Shown: positions 1 to 12,658 of the stretch, piece by piece | Layout: each line of letters begins with the position of its first letter | Numbering within the stretch: position 1 is the stretch's first letter | Assembly: GCA_963971225.1 (NCBI GenBank) | Contig: OZ020268.1 | Coordinates: 59,705,900-59,769,899 of the forward strand | Source of the DNA: Melieria omissa | Taxonomy: Eukaryota > Arthropoda > Insecta > Diptera > Ulidiidae | Direction of reading: 5' to 3' | Length of the DNA: 64,000 nt | Notes under the pieces: model-generated | What the model was told of the DNA's origin: nothing | Seen by the model: only the letters and a program-made list of their open reading frames with translations | Database searches by the model: none | Program-made: the position numbers and the translations under genes

Positions 1-3000
1 GCGGGTCTTGGCGAGTATTTCGGCAAAACGGTGAGCGCCGCACAGTCGACTTTCCCCGAATTCATTATGATTTCGTTGCCGGCTTGTCGTTGCAGTTTGA
101 GTCCATTTATCGACGCTATAAGAAGTTCAAAATGAGCCAAAATAAACACTATGTGCCGCCGCAATTGGGGCTCGTCACCATCATCTTCATGGCACTGATA
201 CCGGGCATAACGATCTTCATGCTGTTGCCGTCGTGGATATTTTCGTATTTTGAGAAGTGGGACTACTCGATTGCCCTGTACTATTCGTACGTGACAATGA
301 CGACCATCGGTTTCGGTGATTATGTGCCCACATTTGGAGCCAATCAAGTGCGTAATGTCTGCTGTTACAAGTATATTTTATGACTTCTTTATCCTTCCTT
401 CTCACTTTTCAGCCTCGCGAATTCGGTGTCTGGTTTGTGGTCTATGAGATTTTCATAATATTCTGGTTTATATTCTCGTTGGGTTATCTGCTCATGATAA
501 TGACCTTCATAACAAGGTAATTGCTTGTAGAATTTCTCTGAGAAAATTCGAGTACTAATTTTGTATATGCTTGTTTGTGTTTGGAGTATATAAAAATAAA
601 TCAATGCAATTACTAGTCATTATTTTGAGTAACACTGAAATATCACATATATATGTATAAGCAAATATATATTGTAGTAACAACACAACAAACTCATCAC
701 ATTCAGGTCAAGTTCAAGACTCAATCTTACCAATGCTTACAGTGAATATTGAAGTAATATTTTGACCATTACAACAAATCACAGTAGTCTCACTAAAATT
801 AACACCAACCAATTAAATACAAATATTTTTATTTTGAGACCCGTGTACTTTATGAGTTGAAAAAATGTTTGTAAATATTTAATAAAATTTGTTTCCCATA
901 ATAACTTGTGTATCCAAGCAAATATCTCACATAAATCACTTAAATCCTTTTCCCACTCATTGCTATTATGTTCATTAAACGATCATCGCAAACTCACCTA
1001 CCATTGCAGTTGCTAGGCTCTAAAATCCCATTCCAACTACTATTAATTTTCAGAGGTCTGCAGAGTAAGAAATTGGCCCGCCTGGAACAGCAACTCTCCA
1101 CCAATATCAAAGCCACGCAAAATCGCATTTGGACTGGTGTTACCAAAGATGTCAGCTATTTGCGTGGAATTTTGAATGAATTGTATATTTTAAAAGTTAA
1201 GGTACACAAAAAATGCAACCACAATTACTTTATACGAAATAGTTCTAGACAAATATTAATACTTGTATATATGTAGTTACATGTATTTAAAATTTAAAAA
1301 CAAACATTTGGTATTTATATAAAACCACCCATCTCGATATTTTTGTAGTAAAAATTGGTATTTGAATAGATTTTTCACTCATACATATGTAAAAAGATGT
1401 TATTTGAAATGTTTCTGTGTTCTTTTAGTAAAACAATTGCAATTACAAATTGCACAAATTTTTTAGCACACATATTGCCAATGTTGCACAAAACTTAAAT
1501 TCTTCTAAAACTCAAGTTGTTGTTGCTCATTTCCAAACAGTTACTAAGCGCGTTAATGCACCGTTTCAAGTACCTGAACGTGTAGCAATAATTGAACCTC
1601 TTTGTATTTATTTACTTTTTTTCAAAACCCGTGTTTTAGTTATTTCACAAAACAATTAATAGAAAAACGGCCCAAAAGTTGTGTAAGTACCTTTAATCAG
1701 ACTATACAAATCAAGATATCACAGACCCGCTTTTACTTAATTAAACGCATTCAGAAACATTTTCAATATTTCAGTGCAAATTGAACGATCTATAGTTTTG
1801 CAGTATCCTACTGGGTGTGTTTTGTTATAGTACATAAAATAAATTACGTTTTACTGCTCAAGGTACGTTCAAACTAGGCGAAACCAATGCCACAAATAAA
1901 AAAATATATCCCCATAATCCCGCCTACAAGCAGGCACCGCTATTAACGGTTCAGCTAGTAGTTAATCAAATAATGATTGCAGTAAGGGGTTGAACCCCTA
2001 AAATATTTCTCCCCAAAATTAAACCCTGTGTGCGCCACTGAATGGTTCTTACGTTGCTGGACGATGTTAGGTCATTAATACTAAACTTGTATTAGTTGCA
2101 TAAAAGTACTTAATAAATATTTCAGTGTCCAAAAGCTCTTTAAGAGTTCTCGAACGTATTCGATCGCTCCGACAGAGAGCATCTATGTCTACTTTGAGCG
2201 TACCTTTACCAATTCAAACCGCATGCGAACAATTTCCCCAATTATCCTCTTCTCCAACTACTTTATTCAGCCCGTCTATACCGAAGCAGACGTCAATTTA
2301 CTATTACATCGCTCCAACTCCTGTCCCGAGCTCAGCATGTACCGCGTAGAGCCGGCTCCGGCATTTGCCCGCAAACGCGCCTTTTCCGAATCCTATGACG
2401 TCATTGAGGCACGTGCTGCTGGCACGCCCATGCACGCCTCCTCCGACACAGAACTCGACAAACTGGACAAGCAAAAGTCCTTCCAGGCTGCTGAAGCCTT
2501 CCGACACACAACTGAACTGCTGGCCAAGGTGGTATCAGCGCTGGGTACAATGCGCCCGCCGCCACTTGAACAGGACACCACAATCGGGTCGGGTGATATG
2601 TTCGGTGGCTATCATGGCTTCTCCGATTCCCAGATACTGGCCAGCGAGTGGTCCTATCCGAGCATCAACGAGCTACCGCGACCACGCGGTCGTGCCTGCT
2701 CAGACTTCAACATTAAACGCAAATGGCACGTTCGCCGACCCACCGTCCAACAGAGCGAATGGACCTGGAGCGGTGACAACAATCAGATTCAAGAGGCCAT
2801 CAATAGTCGCTGCAAGCAGAGCAGCAGCCAGGGTTTGTACCGCTCTAGTTTCGGCCAGCTGCCACGGGACTATGTGGTGAACATGGAGGACGACGATCTG
2901 CCCAAGCCACGCAAGAAGTTCTCCATACCGGACGGCCTGCGTCGTTTATTCCCCTTCAAGAAACGCTCATCGCAAGAGGGCCTGGCTGATGAAGCGATCG

Positions 3001-4505
3001 CCAGCAAGAATGGCCGCAAGTATTCGATTATGAGCGTGCCGGAAACGCACCTGAATCCCCCTCCCTCGCTGGACTACTGGACACAGGAATTCAACACCGT
3101 AACGGCCACCGCTAGCCCCTCGTATTTCGGTAATGGCAAACCGAGCGACATGCCAGCACTGCCCGCCGCCAACAACTTTCCCTCCGATGGCAGTCTGGCA
3201 CCGAAACTAAGCGCAGGCGCTCTAAACGGCGGCACGGGTATACACCGTGGCAGCACCACTGCCGAGGCAGCCACCGCTGCTGCCTACCAAAGAAACGCTG
3301 GCGGCGGTGGGCGCAGACGTCGCGAGTCGATATTCACACAAAATCCGGCGCTGGGTACCAGACGCGCCAGCATGTTCCCATCGACCAGCGCTGCTGGGCT
3401 GACGCAGCGTCGCGGCAGCCTCTACAGCACTGGAGCCGCCTCTAACAGTAACGCAGCACCTCCACGCCGCGGCAGCCTCTTCCCGACGGGCAGAGCGACT
3501 GATCGCCGCCCCAGCCTTTTCTCGGTGACATCCGAAGGGGACCGTGAAGTGCTGGAGAATACAACCATTGCCGACCTGATACGCGCGCTCGAAGCAGTGC
3601 ACACGCAGGCGGTGTTAGACGATACCGTCGCCGGCGAGCCAGTCATAACGCACAACGACTTGAGCGGCATCTTCGGAAGCGATGCAAAGAAGCGCCGCAA
3701 AGTTGGCAACACCGGTCTAGATCCGCCCGAGCTGCCGCCGCTTCTCTCGCTTTTTGCCGGCGACAACTCGAAGGCGCTCTCAACAGCAGCAGCTAACCGC
3801 CTCTACGCACGTCGCTCCACGGTGGTAGGCACACTGCCAAGCACATCGTTCGCTGGCGGCTCCTCTAGCGCACCCCAGCCGGCTGCGCTATCAACAGGCC
3901 CAACAAGCGTGCTCACGCGCCGTCGCAAGTCATCGGCCGTGCAAATTGCGGATCCGCCGCCCAGCTATAACGAGCATGACACCAACGCAAGTGCCGCACC
4001 CGAAGCCACGTCTGTTATCTCCAGGTTCAAGCGCCGTTTTAGCGTGCGTCCCACTGCGCTGCAAATTCCACCTGGTAAAGCGCCGCCACCGGGCGTTAGT
4101 ATCAGCAACGTACTGTCGCAGACGTCACCAGCGCAGCAAAACATAGCGGCGCCTGCCCCAGCGCAAACTGTGCTGCAGCGTCGCCTGTCGCTGCGCCCAT
4201 CGCCACTGGCACGTGAGCTCAACGTCTCGACAACGTCGACGACCAGTAGCTCTGGCGAACCCAGCCCTACCAGTCCGACCAGCAGCGGCACGGCCAGCAG
4301 CATAACACGCCTGTTACCATCGGGGCCGGCAGGCGCAGCAGCGACTACAGTAGCACCCACCGGCGCCGCAGCGCGGCCGCCAAACACGGCCAGCACGCAC
4401 TCGCCACTGTCGCGCATCGTTCAGATTGCGCAGGCGCAGCGGAAGGCCAGCATGCCGGAAGGATTCCCGCTAGAGCGCACCAAAAAGCCAGACAGTGGGA
4501 AGTAG
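1..4505 (+). CDS. Ork1: Two-pore (K2P) open-rectifier potassium channel, Ork1 orthologue, 3' part
   Basis: Partial gene; the start lies left of the window. Coding exons are 1-30, 96-347, 413-516, 1054-1201 and 2271-4505, all with GT-AG borders and consistent phase. The visible part begins in the cytosolic loop after M2 (GLGEYFGKT, then YRRYKK). It continues through M3 (LGLVTIIFMALIPG), the second pore with selectivity filter TIGFGDYVP, and M4 (FWFIFSLGYLLMIMTFIT). The cytosolic tail starts GLQSKKLARLEQQL, then NELYILKVK joined by splicing to PVYTEADVN and SNSCPELSMYRVEPAP, which I recognise as Ork1. K2P channels carry background K+ leak current in neurons, muscle and heart. The tail of about 740 residues is rich in A, P, S and R and carries many RRxS/T sites, which fits the known kinase regulation of Ork1. 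The first pore and M1 are outside the window. Confidence 0.93.
517..1053 (+). other. Ork1 intron (537 bp)
   Basis: AT-rich intron between the M4 exon and the tail exon; donor AAG|GTAATT, acceptor TTTTCAG. No other feature seen. Confidence 0.8.
1202..2270 (+). other. Ork1 intron (1069 bp) before the large tail exon
   Basis: AT-rich intron with acceptor TTTATTCAG at 2270. A second acceptor-like TTTCAG ends at 2125, but joining there puts a stop codon six codons in, so it is not a productive alternative. Around 1975-2040 there is a GGGGTTGAACCCC stretch followed by a GCGCCACTG end, which resembles one end of a hAT-type MITE (CAGTGGCGC when read on the other strand). I could not find its partner end. 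Confidence 0.6.
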
Positions 4506-5160
4506 CCGAGCCACCAACTGTTGTTATTGCATTTGCAAATGGTTTATAAACTAATTAGCTTTTAGTTGCTAACGACGAGCCAGTCAGCTTTGAATAGGTT
4601 ATACATAATTGGGATAAGTAAACGTTGTTAATATTTAAATATTTTAAACAGTCGGTCTGTGGGCCGACCAAGTACACAAATGCATCAAGGCACAAGTTCC
4701 GATAAGTAACAAGAGAATATCCCTAGATCTCTTTTATTAGATAAGGCACGCAATCGAGAGTTACCCATAAATTGTATCCAGGCCAATCACATGCAGTCGG
4801 TTCACATCTACATGCATATGTAAGATATTTATTTTGTTTGATGTTAAAGCCAAGCAAGATGTAGCCTTAATTCATATTCTAAATAATTTGTAAGTAGATA
4901 GTTACTCAATATTGCAAACAATGTTATTACCATTGTAATACGCAGAAAAGCAGTCTCTGCATATGTATGTGCATATGTATATATGTAGATATGTCAATTG
5001 GTACACACCATCGTGTATCAGTGCATGCAACGACACCGTCTTATTTTTATCGAAACTTCAAGTATAAAACTGTTAAAAAACTTTACGAGCGTGAATGAAC
5101 AAAGTTCTGTAGTTTCTAATTTTAATTTTGTTCTCAAATAAAAATTCTAAAATGAGACTA
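4506..5160 (+). other. Ork1 3' UTR with poly(A) signal
   Basis: AT-rich sequence directly after the Ork1 stop codon. A canonical AATAAA lies at 5137-5142, the first clear one downstream, so the transcript probably ends near 5160. Confidence 0.6.
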
Positions 5161-5646
5161 TGAAAGCTGAAAATTAATGTTTTGTTTTACTCGAAAAGAA
5201 GAAGATTTTAGAGTGGATCCCAGTATGCTCAGGGTGGGTGCTGAAAAGAAAATAGTTTTAGCTACTTGGCGAAGGATCATTTCTACACGAATCGACTAAA
5301 CAATTCTGTTAAGAGTAACTTAAACCAATAAAAATAAATAAATGATTAGTATGTCGTGTACTACTAATAAATTACTGTGGGCGTCCAATATAACGAATCT
5401 TATGTTGCACCCCCAATTTGTTCAATCGAAAAATTCGTTAAATCAATCGAAATGTTTATTGGTTTTGAACCATCCTTCTTAAAAAAGTAAGTTTCAAATA
5501 TTCAGCTTTTAAATGAATATATTTTTTATTCCAGCATTTTCAAAATACAAATGTGGCTATGCAGTGCAGTGAAGAAGTCTTCGATGCGCGATCGCCTCTT
5601 TACCGCAAGTAAACTTTTCTGTATGGCAATTTTTCTTGATTGATTA

Positions 5647-5851
5647 CACAGTGCAACAAATTCAAAAAAAATTTCGAGGGATAAGGTCAAACCCATCTCA
5701 TTCGATAGAGGACCTCAGTAGATAAAAAGTGCCAAGGGATTCCCGGAATGTTCGAGTTTTTTTTAAATACAGTTTAAAGATGGCGGCTGACATTTGAGTC
5801 AAGAGATATGATGTTTTAAAAGTAACTAACAAGATTCAACCCTGCACTGTG
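5647..5851. mobile_element. Short MITE copy with CACAGTGCA ends
   Basis: Begins CACAGTGCAACAAATTC and ends TGCACTGTG, giving 9-bp terminal inverted repeats. Its body (AGAGGACCTCAGT..., then a T-run, then AGTTTAAAGATGGCGGCT) is repeated at 18730-18894 and again, inverted, at 19466-19612. No clear target-site duplication was identified. Confidence 0.55.
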
Positions 5852-6122
5852 GAATGTAACTTAACAAGCGATCAGAGTTGCCGCTCTTGTCGCTTAAATT
5901 TGTTTACTTTGGACCGCTGGTCTGCTTAAACGAATTTTGGTCCGTTTTGTGATGTGAATATCGTCTCCTTAGTACATAAAATGTATTAAAAACAATTAAA
6001 TTGTAATTTAAAAATGACTGTAAAGATAACGCAAATTTTTAATTTGGTCGGTTGAAGTCGGATTTGGTCGGAAGTTGGGTCGAAACAAAAATTTCAAGTG
6101 GCAACACTGCAAGTGATACTTA

Positions 6123-6854
6123 GGCGCCTGCTACACGTTCAATATATCTGTGGTCAAAAGCAATAACCGCTTAAGTCGACTTAAGAAGAAATTGAGTTAT
6201 GGATGCCACCACGTTCCCTTGACTGTGTTCTACGTTTGTGTAAAATCGGGAAGTTTGTAACTTTAAAATATAAAAAGTTATTAATAAAAACCTATTCACA
6301 TTCCCATAAGGAATACACTACGCGCTAAAACTTTAAAACGAGATTGCTCGAAACAGCAATTTTCGACTTAAGCGGTTATTGCTTTTGACCACAGATATAT
6401 TGTAATATTTGGATCGGGATCCATATTGATGGATTGATAGATCGCGCGCGAATGCTACATGTTCAATATTTATCGCGTCAGTATTCACATCATTGTTATT
6501 CTGAGTGGTTCGTCGTTTAAAAGATGTAGCAATTTTTCCAACTTGAAAATGAATTCTTTTAAAATTTGTTTTTCTGTCGTAAGTTCCGATTCTACCGGCA
6601 GCACACATGCTTTATTTCTTATTTGTTTTATTTTCTTTTCATTTCACCACGTACTGCCGACCCGTTTATTGATATCATGAAATATGCTACACGTTCAATA
6701 TTTATTGGCAGTTTTGTGATCCGTGATCCAGATTTCAAAATATTTAAATATTTTGAGATATGGATCACGATCCATCAATATTGCATGCTAAACGTTCAAT
6801 AAATATCGCGATACTGGATCGCCGTCAATAAATATTGAGCGTGTAGCAGGCGCC
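6123..6854. mobile_element. 732-bp non-autonomous DNA transposon, 23-bp TIRs, TTA target duplication
   Basis: The ends are inverted repeats: 6123-6145 starts GGCGCCTGCTACACGTTC and 6832-6854 is its reverse complement with one mismatch in 23. TTA flanks both sides (6120-6122 and 6855-6857). A 3-bp TTA duplication is typical of PIF/Harbinger elements, so that assignment is likely but unproven. Inside are two perfect 40-bp arms in inverted orientation (6140-6179 and 6363-6402). Degenerate extra copies of the terminal motif GCTACACGTTCAATA occur near 6451, 6683 and 6786. There is no credible coding region. Confidence 0.75.
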
Positions 6855-6858
6855 TTAT

Positions 6859-7517
6859 AGGTCTGTTTGGCAGAGAATAATTTGTACGAATTTGTACAAA
6901 TTTTTACTGGATCCTGTTTGTTGACGCCAAATCTCCAGTAACGAGAGAGAAACTGAGAGCGTAAAGTGGCAGTTCATTTCGTGAAAACTTGCAAGTTTTT
7001 ACTGGAGAAATTTTGTCCAGTAACTTTTTGCCAGTAAGAAGTAGAACAAGAAAAACATATGACTGGCTGCCATATGAAACATACATTTTGAAAACATTTG
7101 GAGGCAAATTGAAACAGCAAAGAAATTGTGTGTTCGCAAGTCTGCTGACCCACAACCGTCTTTCTCAGCTTTACCCACTGAAGCTGAAAGGGAAGAATTG
7201 CAGATTGAGCACAACGAACTACTTGCATTTTGCATTAAATGTCTGATTTAACTTAATTTTCCCTACCACTTCAAACCTCAAATGAAACTTTTCGATCAGC
7301 GGTTTCGTTCTTTAACCCTTCTGTTTACACCCTTTTTACTGTATATTGTGAGTGGGCCAAATCCCAGTGGTGTAACCAAGAGTTAAAACTTGCAAATTGT
7401 TACAAATTGCTGTTTGTTTACTTTTTGGATAGTTTGATTTTAGGGAGCATACGCTGGCTTACTCTCCTGATATTTTTTACTGGATAATTTTGACGGGAAA
7501 TCGGGCCAAACAGACCT
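6859..7517. mobile_element. Non-autonomous inverted-repeat DNA element next to the previous one
   Basis: Outer ends are GGTCTGTTTGGC (6860-6871) and its exact reverse complement GCCAAACAGACC (7505-7516), both flanked by TTAT-like bases, consistent with a 3- or 4-bp target duplication. Inside, the motif TTTTTACTGGA(T/G) recurs near both ends in opposite orientation. The element abuts the 6123-6854 element, so one was probably inserted at the other's target site. It does not encode a recognisable protein. Confidence 0.6.
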
Positions 7518-7558
7518 TATGTTACAACAGTAGCATGGCTGAACTACAAGGTTGTAGC

Positions 7559-7800
7559 CAAGGTGTATTAATAAGGTGATGGCACTACGATTCCCATGTA
7601 TTTTGTTAGTGCTTTTGAGCATCCTGCTTGTCAAAATCAAATCAAAAGACAAGCAACACAAAAACAATTTTACCAATTTTTGACAATTAGGATGCCCATT
7701 CGCGAAAAGCCAAAATAAAATCAGAAGAAATCAAAAGAAAATCAGAAGAAAAAAGTTTAATCAGCTGTGTTGCCACCACTACCTTATTAAATGTGCCTTG
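7559..7800. mobile_element. 242-bp MITE with 8-bp target duplication, CAAGG-ended family
   Basis: Left end CAAGGTGTATTAATAAGGTG, right end (read inwards) CAAGGCACATTTAATAAGGT; together about 26-bp imperfect TIRs. GTTGTAGC is duplicated exactly at 7551-7558 and 7801-7808. Eight-bp duplications are made by hAT and P superfamily transposases, and the CA(A/T)GG ends recall P-type termini. Related to 48911-49380 and 51043-51769. Confidence 0.75.
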
Positions 7801-7808
7801 GTTGTAGC

Positions 7809-8330
7809 AAGCCACCGGCTGATCGTTTATCGCTTTTGTCAAAATCGTTGGTGTGCTGGGTTGCCGCATCGGTTGAAATGAAAATACCTGACTGAAAACA
7901 ACTGACCTGAGCACTTTTCCCGTTTTTTCACTCAAATACAGCACCGTCTGGCAACAATCAGTTTTGTTTGTTTTCAGTTTCTCCCTCTTTCGTCGGAAAA
8001 CATCAGCTGATTTTGACAGTAGCGATAAACAATCCTACCAACAAAATACATGTGGTTTTTGGTGTTGCGGGGATGCTATTACCTTATTCTTGTGCCATGA
8101 ACAGTAGCGTAAACAAATCAACAAGTGTTGACAGTTCGAACAGCTGTTCGCCCACGTTCAAGGTATGTATGTCATTTTCTCTTTTGAGTGGCAGCTTTTT
8201 TGGTTGAATTTCACAAAACGACACAAGTGACTCGATATTACAAAATAGCATCAGGTAAAGCGGTTAATAAATGAATTGAACTCCCTCAACGTGAGAGATC
8301 GTAAGTGCCGTCAACCCCTACACCCGCAAC
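7809..8330. other. Upstream region of the helicase gene, containing diverged MITE relics
   Basis: Bases 7820-7845 and 8010-8034 form an imperfect inverted repeat (a TTTATCGCT...GTCAAAATC core). Near 8080-8095, TTACCTTATTCTTGTGCC looks like a decayed end of the CAAGG family. An ATG at 8098 opens 22 codons ending at a good donor (AAG|GTATGT, 8162/8163), so 8098-8162 might be a 5' exon of the helicase gene. I could not join it in frame to the 8331 start and treat it as possible 5' UTR. Confidence 0.35.
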
Positions 8331-11300
8331 ATGAGTGATGAACACTCGTTCGACAACTTCTTCCTGCGACCCATTTGCGACCCCCGCGCAACGTAAGTGA
8401 TTAAGAAAACTTAATTGTACGCATTACGCAAACACGGTTCCCTTACACAGCAATGCCCCATTGCCGGCTACCGCCCCGAGTAAGGCGATCGTCAAGACGG
8501 AATTGCACGAGCTGCGCCTTAATGATGAGTCGCAGAAGATGACCATGGAAACGCTGCTGGCTATACACGGCGACGACTTCCGGCTCAACGATATTTCGTT
8601 TTATAAAGACCGCGGAAATCACATGAAGAAGGCCTACTGGCAGGACCGCGGCACGCTAATTGTGCAGAGTGTTACAAACTATTCGGCGGTCAGCAACAGC
8701 GCCACGAGTGCTAACGATCAAGCCGAAAATCAGCTACGCCGGTTCGCCCTGCTCAAGCTAGAAAATTACGGCTTCGCCCCGTCGCACTGCATAGAAGCGT
8801 ATGATTATTGCCACGGCGACACAGATACGGCCCTGCTGCTGCTCTTTCGGAAATATATGGGTCTGCCTGACACGCCGGTGCCGGACACTGAGCTATTGCC
8901 GCCTAATACCAATGCTAATGAATTGCTAAGCCTACGCGCGGACGAGAAAGCTGCCCTTGAGTCTATTTACGACGATGTATTTGAAGAGAAAGAGAAGGAC
9001 ACCATATGGAGTTTGAAATTCAAAATTGAGCACTTGCTAGTGCATAGTCCGTCGGAGATGCGGAAAGTGATTGAGGCGCAAGCGGCGGCAATTAAAGAGA
9101 AGAAGGCGCAGAAAAAGCAGCGTCCGCGTTGCCGGAATTTCGAATTGAATGGCACGTGCAAGTTTGGCAGCAAGTGTCGATTCGAGCACGTATCGCCGCT
9201 GGATGAAGAGAAGAAGAAACGAGGTAACTATCAGACGGAGCGTTAACGCTGCTTGAAATTGTTATTATTAATATTATGGAAAATTTAAATTGTTTACTGT
9301 CCACTATTGCAGCCATGTTCATCGATGAAAATGAGAATGAGAAATGGTTCTACCTCGAGGTGCGCTTTCCGCCGGAAACCCGTTATCCCTACGAGGCGCC
9401 TTACATCTACCTCAAGACAACTTGCCACGATATACCCCGCGAAATATTGCTGCGGATCGGACGGCGTCTGCACCTGGAAGCTAAAGAGATATGTCGTGAA
9501 GGCATGGCCTGCGTGTACACCATTAGTGAGTCATTGCAGATGGACGAGTCTCTGTCGAAGGCTATCAAACAGGATCATTATACCTTCCCTAGTCCGGAGA
9601 AGTCCATATTCGCTACGGATGAAATCGACGAAACGGCCGTTGAGAAAGTTGCCGACGAGACGCTATTACCAACGCATTATGAGCGTGGCCAGACATCGCA
9701 CGGCGAAGCGGTGAAGCGCACACCAGACCAACTGGAGCGTGAAGATCGCACGCTGATGCGTCGTTTTCTGGAGCGACAAAACGATGATCGTTACCGCAAA
9801 ATGATATCTTGCCGGCAAAAGTTGCCCGCCTTTCAGAAAATGATCGAGATACTGGCGCTTATGGAGAAGTCCCAGGTAGAGTTTGTATTAAAGTTAGCAC
9901 AATTTTTCCATTAAACGTTGTCATTCATTTGCACAGGTCTTGGTTATTTCGGGCGAAACTGGTTGCGGAAAATCGACTCAAGTGCCGCAGTTCATACTCG
10001 ATAATTGGCTTTTTCAGGCCTCTAAGCAGCCAGAGCAAAGCAAAATCCCCCATGTCGAGGTAGTGTGCACACAGCCACGCCGGTTGTCAGCGATTGGCGT
10101 AGCAGAGCGAGTGGCTGATGAGCGCGCCGAGCACATTGGCCAAACAGTCGGCTATCAAATACGACTGGAGAATAAAATCTCGTCCAACACACGTCTCACC
10201 TTTTGTACAGGCGGGATCCTACTACGACGCTTGTCTGGCGACCCCATGCTCAGCGCCATTACGCACGTCATTGTGGACGAAGTGCACGAGCGTAGCGCTG
10301 AGTCCGATTTCCTTTTGATGATACTCAAAGATATACTCCGGCATCGGCCCGATCTTAAAGTCATACTCATGTCGGCGACGCTCAACGCCCAACTGTTCTC
10401 AGAGTATTTCGGCGGCGCACCAGTGCTGGACATACCCGGACGAACGTTCCCTGTGGAACAGCTCTTTTTGGAGGATATACTGGAATCGTGCGCATTTGTA
10501 ATGGAATGCGATTCGCCGTTCAGTCGTAAAATAAAGAAGAAGGAAGAGGAGGAGCTGTTTCGCGAAATAGAGTATGCGGACGTGAAGGCGGCGAATGCGG
10601 GTCCGGCCAATTCCATCAAGGATGAAAATCTGAGTCTGGCCCAAACATACGCGCGATATCCTGGTACATTTGGGCTGTAATGTTCCATTCGCAGATTTGT
10701 CTAAAATTTACTATTTTTTACAGACTACTCAAAAAAGACTTGTAAAAGCGTTTACCTGATAGAACCGATGAAAGTTAATCCGGAATTAGTTGAGTCTGTG
10801 CTAAACTACATTGTGTCCGGGACGCACAGTTGGCCGAAAGAGGGCACAATATTGATATTCCTGCCGGGTTTTCAGGAAATTCAAGCAGTGCATGAAGGCC
10901 TTACCAACAGCGCAACTTTTGGCGGAAGGTAGAACTCATTGCTCAATTCATTACTATATATGAACCCTTCTTTAGCACCTTCCTCATTCATTCTTACACT
11001 ATGTGTGCAACAGAAGTGGCCGGTTCGTGCTCGTGCCTCTGCACTCGACACTATCTAGCGAGGAGCAATCGGCCGTCTTCCGGCCGGCGCCGAAGGGTAA
11101 AAGAAAAATCGTCCTCAGCACTAATATCGCCGAAACGTCGGTGACCATTGACGATTGCGTGTTCGTCATCGACTATGGCCTAATGAAGGAGAAGCGATTC
11201 GATTCGAACCGCAATATGGAGTCGCTGGACCTGGTGTGGGTATCGCGCGCCAACGCCATGCAACGAAAAGGCCGCGCCGGTCGCGTAATGCCCGGCGTTT

Positions 11301-12658
11301 GCATTCACCTGTTCACCAGTAATCGCTTCTATCACCAGTTTCTCAATCAGCCAGTGCCGGAAATACATCGTGTGCCGCTAGAACAGCTGGTGTTACGTAT
11401 CAAAACACTGCCCAATTTGCGCGAGAAGAACGTGATCGAGGTGCTAGGCCAAACTCTGGAACCACCAACGGAGGAAAATGTGTTGTCGGCGGTGCAACGT
11501 CTGCAAAACGTCGGCGCCCTGGACGAAGTGCAAAGTCTGACTTCGTTGGGCCATCACTTGGCCGCTCTGCCGGTAGATGTGCGCATCGGCAAGTTGATGT
11601 TGTTCGGAGCCATTTTCCAATGCCTGGACAGTGTGCTGACCATCGCAGCCTGTCTCAGCCACAAGTCGCCGTTTATTAGTCCGTTCAATAAACGCGCCGA
11701 AGCCGAGAAGCGCAAACGGGAATTTGCCGTCTGCAACAGTGATCATTTGACATTTCTGACAGCCTACAATGTAAGTGCTTTGCTTCCATATCCAAACACT
11801 TCATTACTGATTCGCATTTTTTGTATGAACAGAAATGGTTAAATATATCTAAGCGAAACTATTTCTCCAGTCGCAACTATGCCGACGAGCACTTTCTCTC
11901 CCTGAAAACGCTGCAGACCATATCCGATGTAAAGTATCAATTCCTGGAGCTGCTGGTGTCGATTGGCTTCGTGCCAATGAATATTCCACGAAAACGCAAA
12001 AATGCCGACGACAACATTCTCGAATTAACCGGTATTTATAGCTTACACAAGTAGCTATCGTTTGTGCGCTAATTAAAGATTTTATCCAACAGGCAGCCAA
12101 CTAAACGCTAACGGCGGCAATAACCGCCTGCTGATCTCACTCCTCTACGCGGCACTCTATCCGAACGTTGTGAAAATACTGACGCCGGAACGAAGTTACG
12201 TGCATACGGTGAACGGCGCCATGCCCAAGTTAAGCTCTGCCAAAGATTTACGCTTTAAGACGCACGACGACGGCTACATCGCCATACATCCGTCCTCGGT
12301 GAATTCGGACGTAGCTACTTTTGCTTCACCGTTTCTCATCTACCAGGAGAAGGTGAAGACATCACGAATTTTCGTGCGTGAATGCTCGATGCTGCCGCTG
12401 GTGCCATTGGTGCTATTTGCTGGCAGCGATTTCAAAATCGAGCTGCACGACGGTGAATTCCTTTTTCTGCTGGAAGAGGGTTGGATCATTTTGAAAGCGC
12501 ACACTCATGAAACGGCCGAAATGATACAATGCCTACGACTAGAACTGCTGAAGTTGCTGGAAGAAAAGATTTCTGATCCGTGCCTGAATTTGCTAAATCA
12601 CGAGAATGCACGAAAAATTATACAAAATATTATTTATTTGATAACGAATAATAATTAA
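8331..12658 (+). CDS. DHX57: DExH-box RNA helicase, DHX57 orthologue
   Basis: Eight coding exons (8331-8392, 8451-9223, 9313-9875, 9937-10663, 10724-10928, 11014-11770, 11833-12031, 12093-12658) join in frame to 1283 aa, close to the family length (about 1290-1390). Domain order fits DHX57. A UBA-like domain (LKLENYGF...TALLLLF) lies near residue 100. An RWD domain follows ([13 protein letters not shown], later [15 protein letters not shown]), split by a CCCH finger ([20 protein letters not shown], spacing C8C5C3H) at about 245. The helicase core has motif I GETGCGKS near 475, DEVH near 580, [13 protein letters not shown] and QRKGRAGR near 860. A helicase-associated and OB-fold region forms the C-terminus. 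The start is [11 protein letters not shown]. It is a predicted ATP-dependent RNA helicase of poorly known target. D. melanogaster CG1582 is the probable orthologue, from memory. Confidence 0.93.

Noticed and set aside
2124..2270. Open reading continuing upstream of the large Ork1 tail exon
   Set aside because: Joining the previous exon to the acceptor at 2125 gives a stop within six codons, and the known protein continues from VK directly to PVYTE at 2271.
2304..4417. Several long antisense frames across the Ork1 tail exon
   Set aside because: They mirror a GC-rich, codon-biased exon on the opposite strand and match no family.
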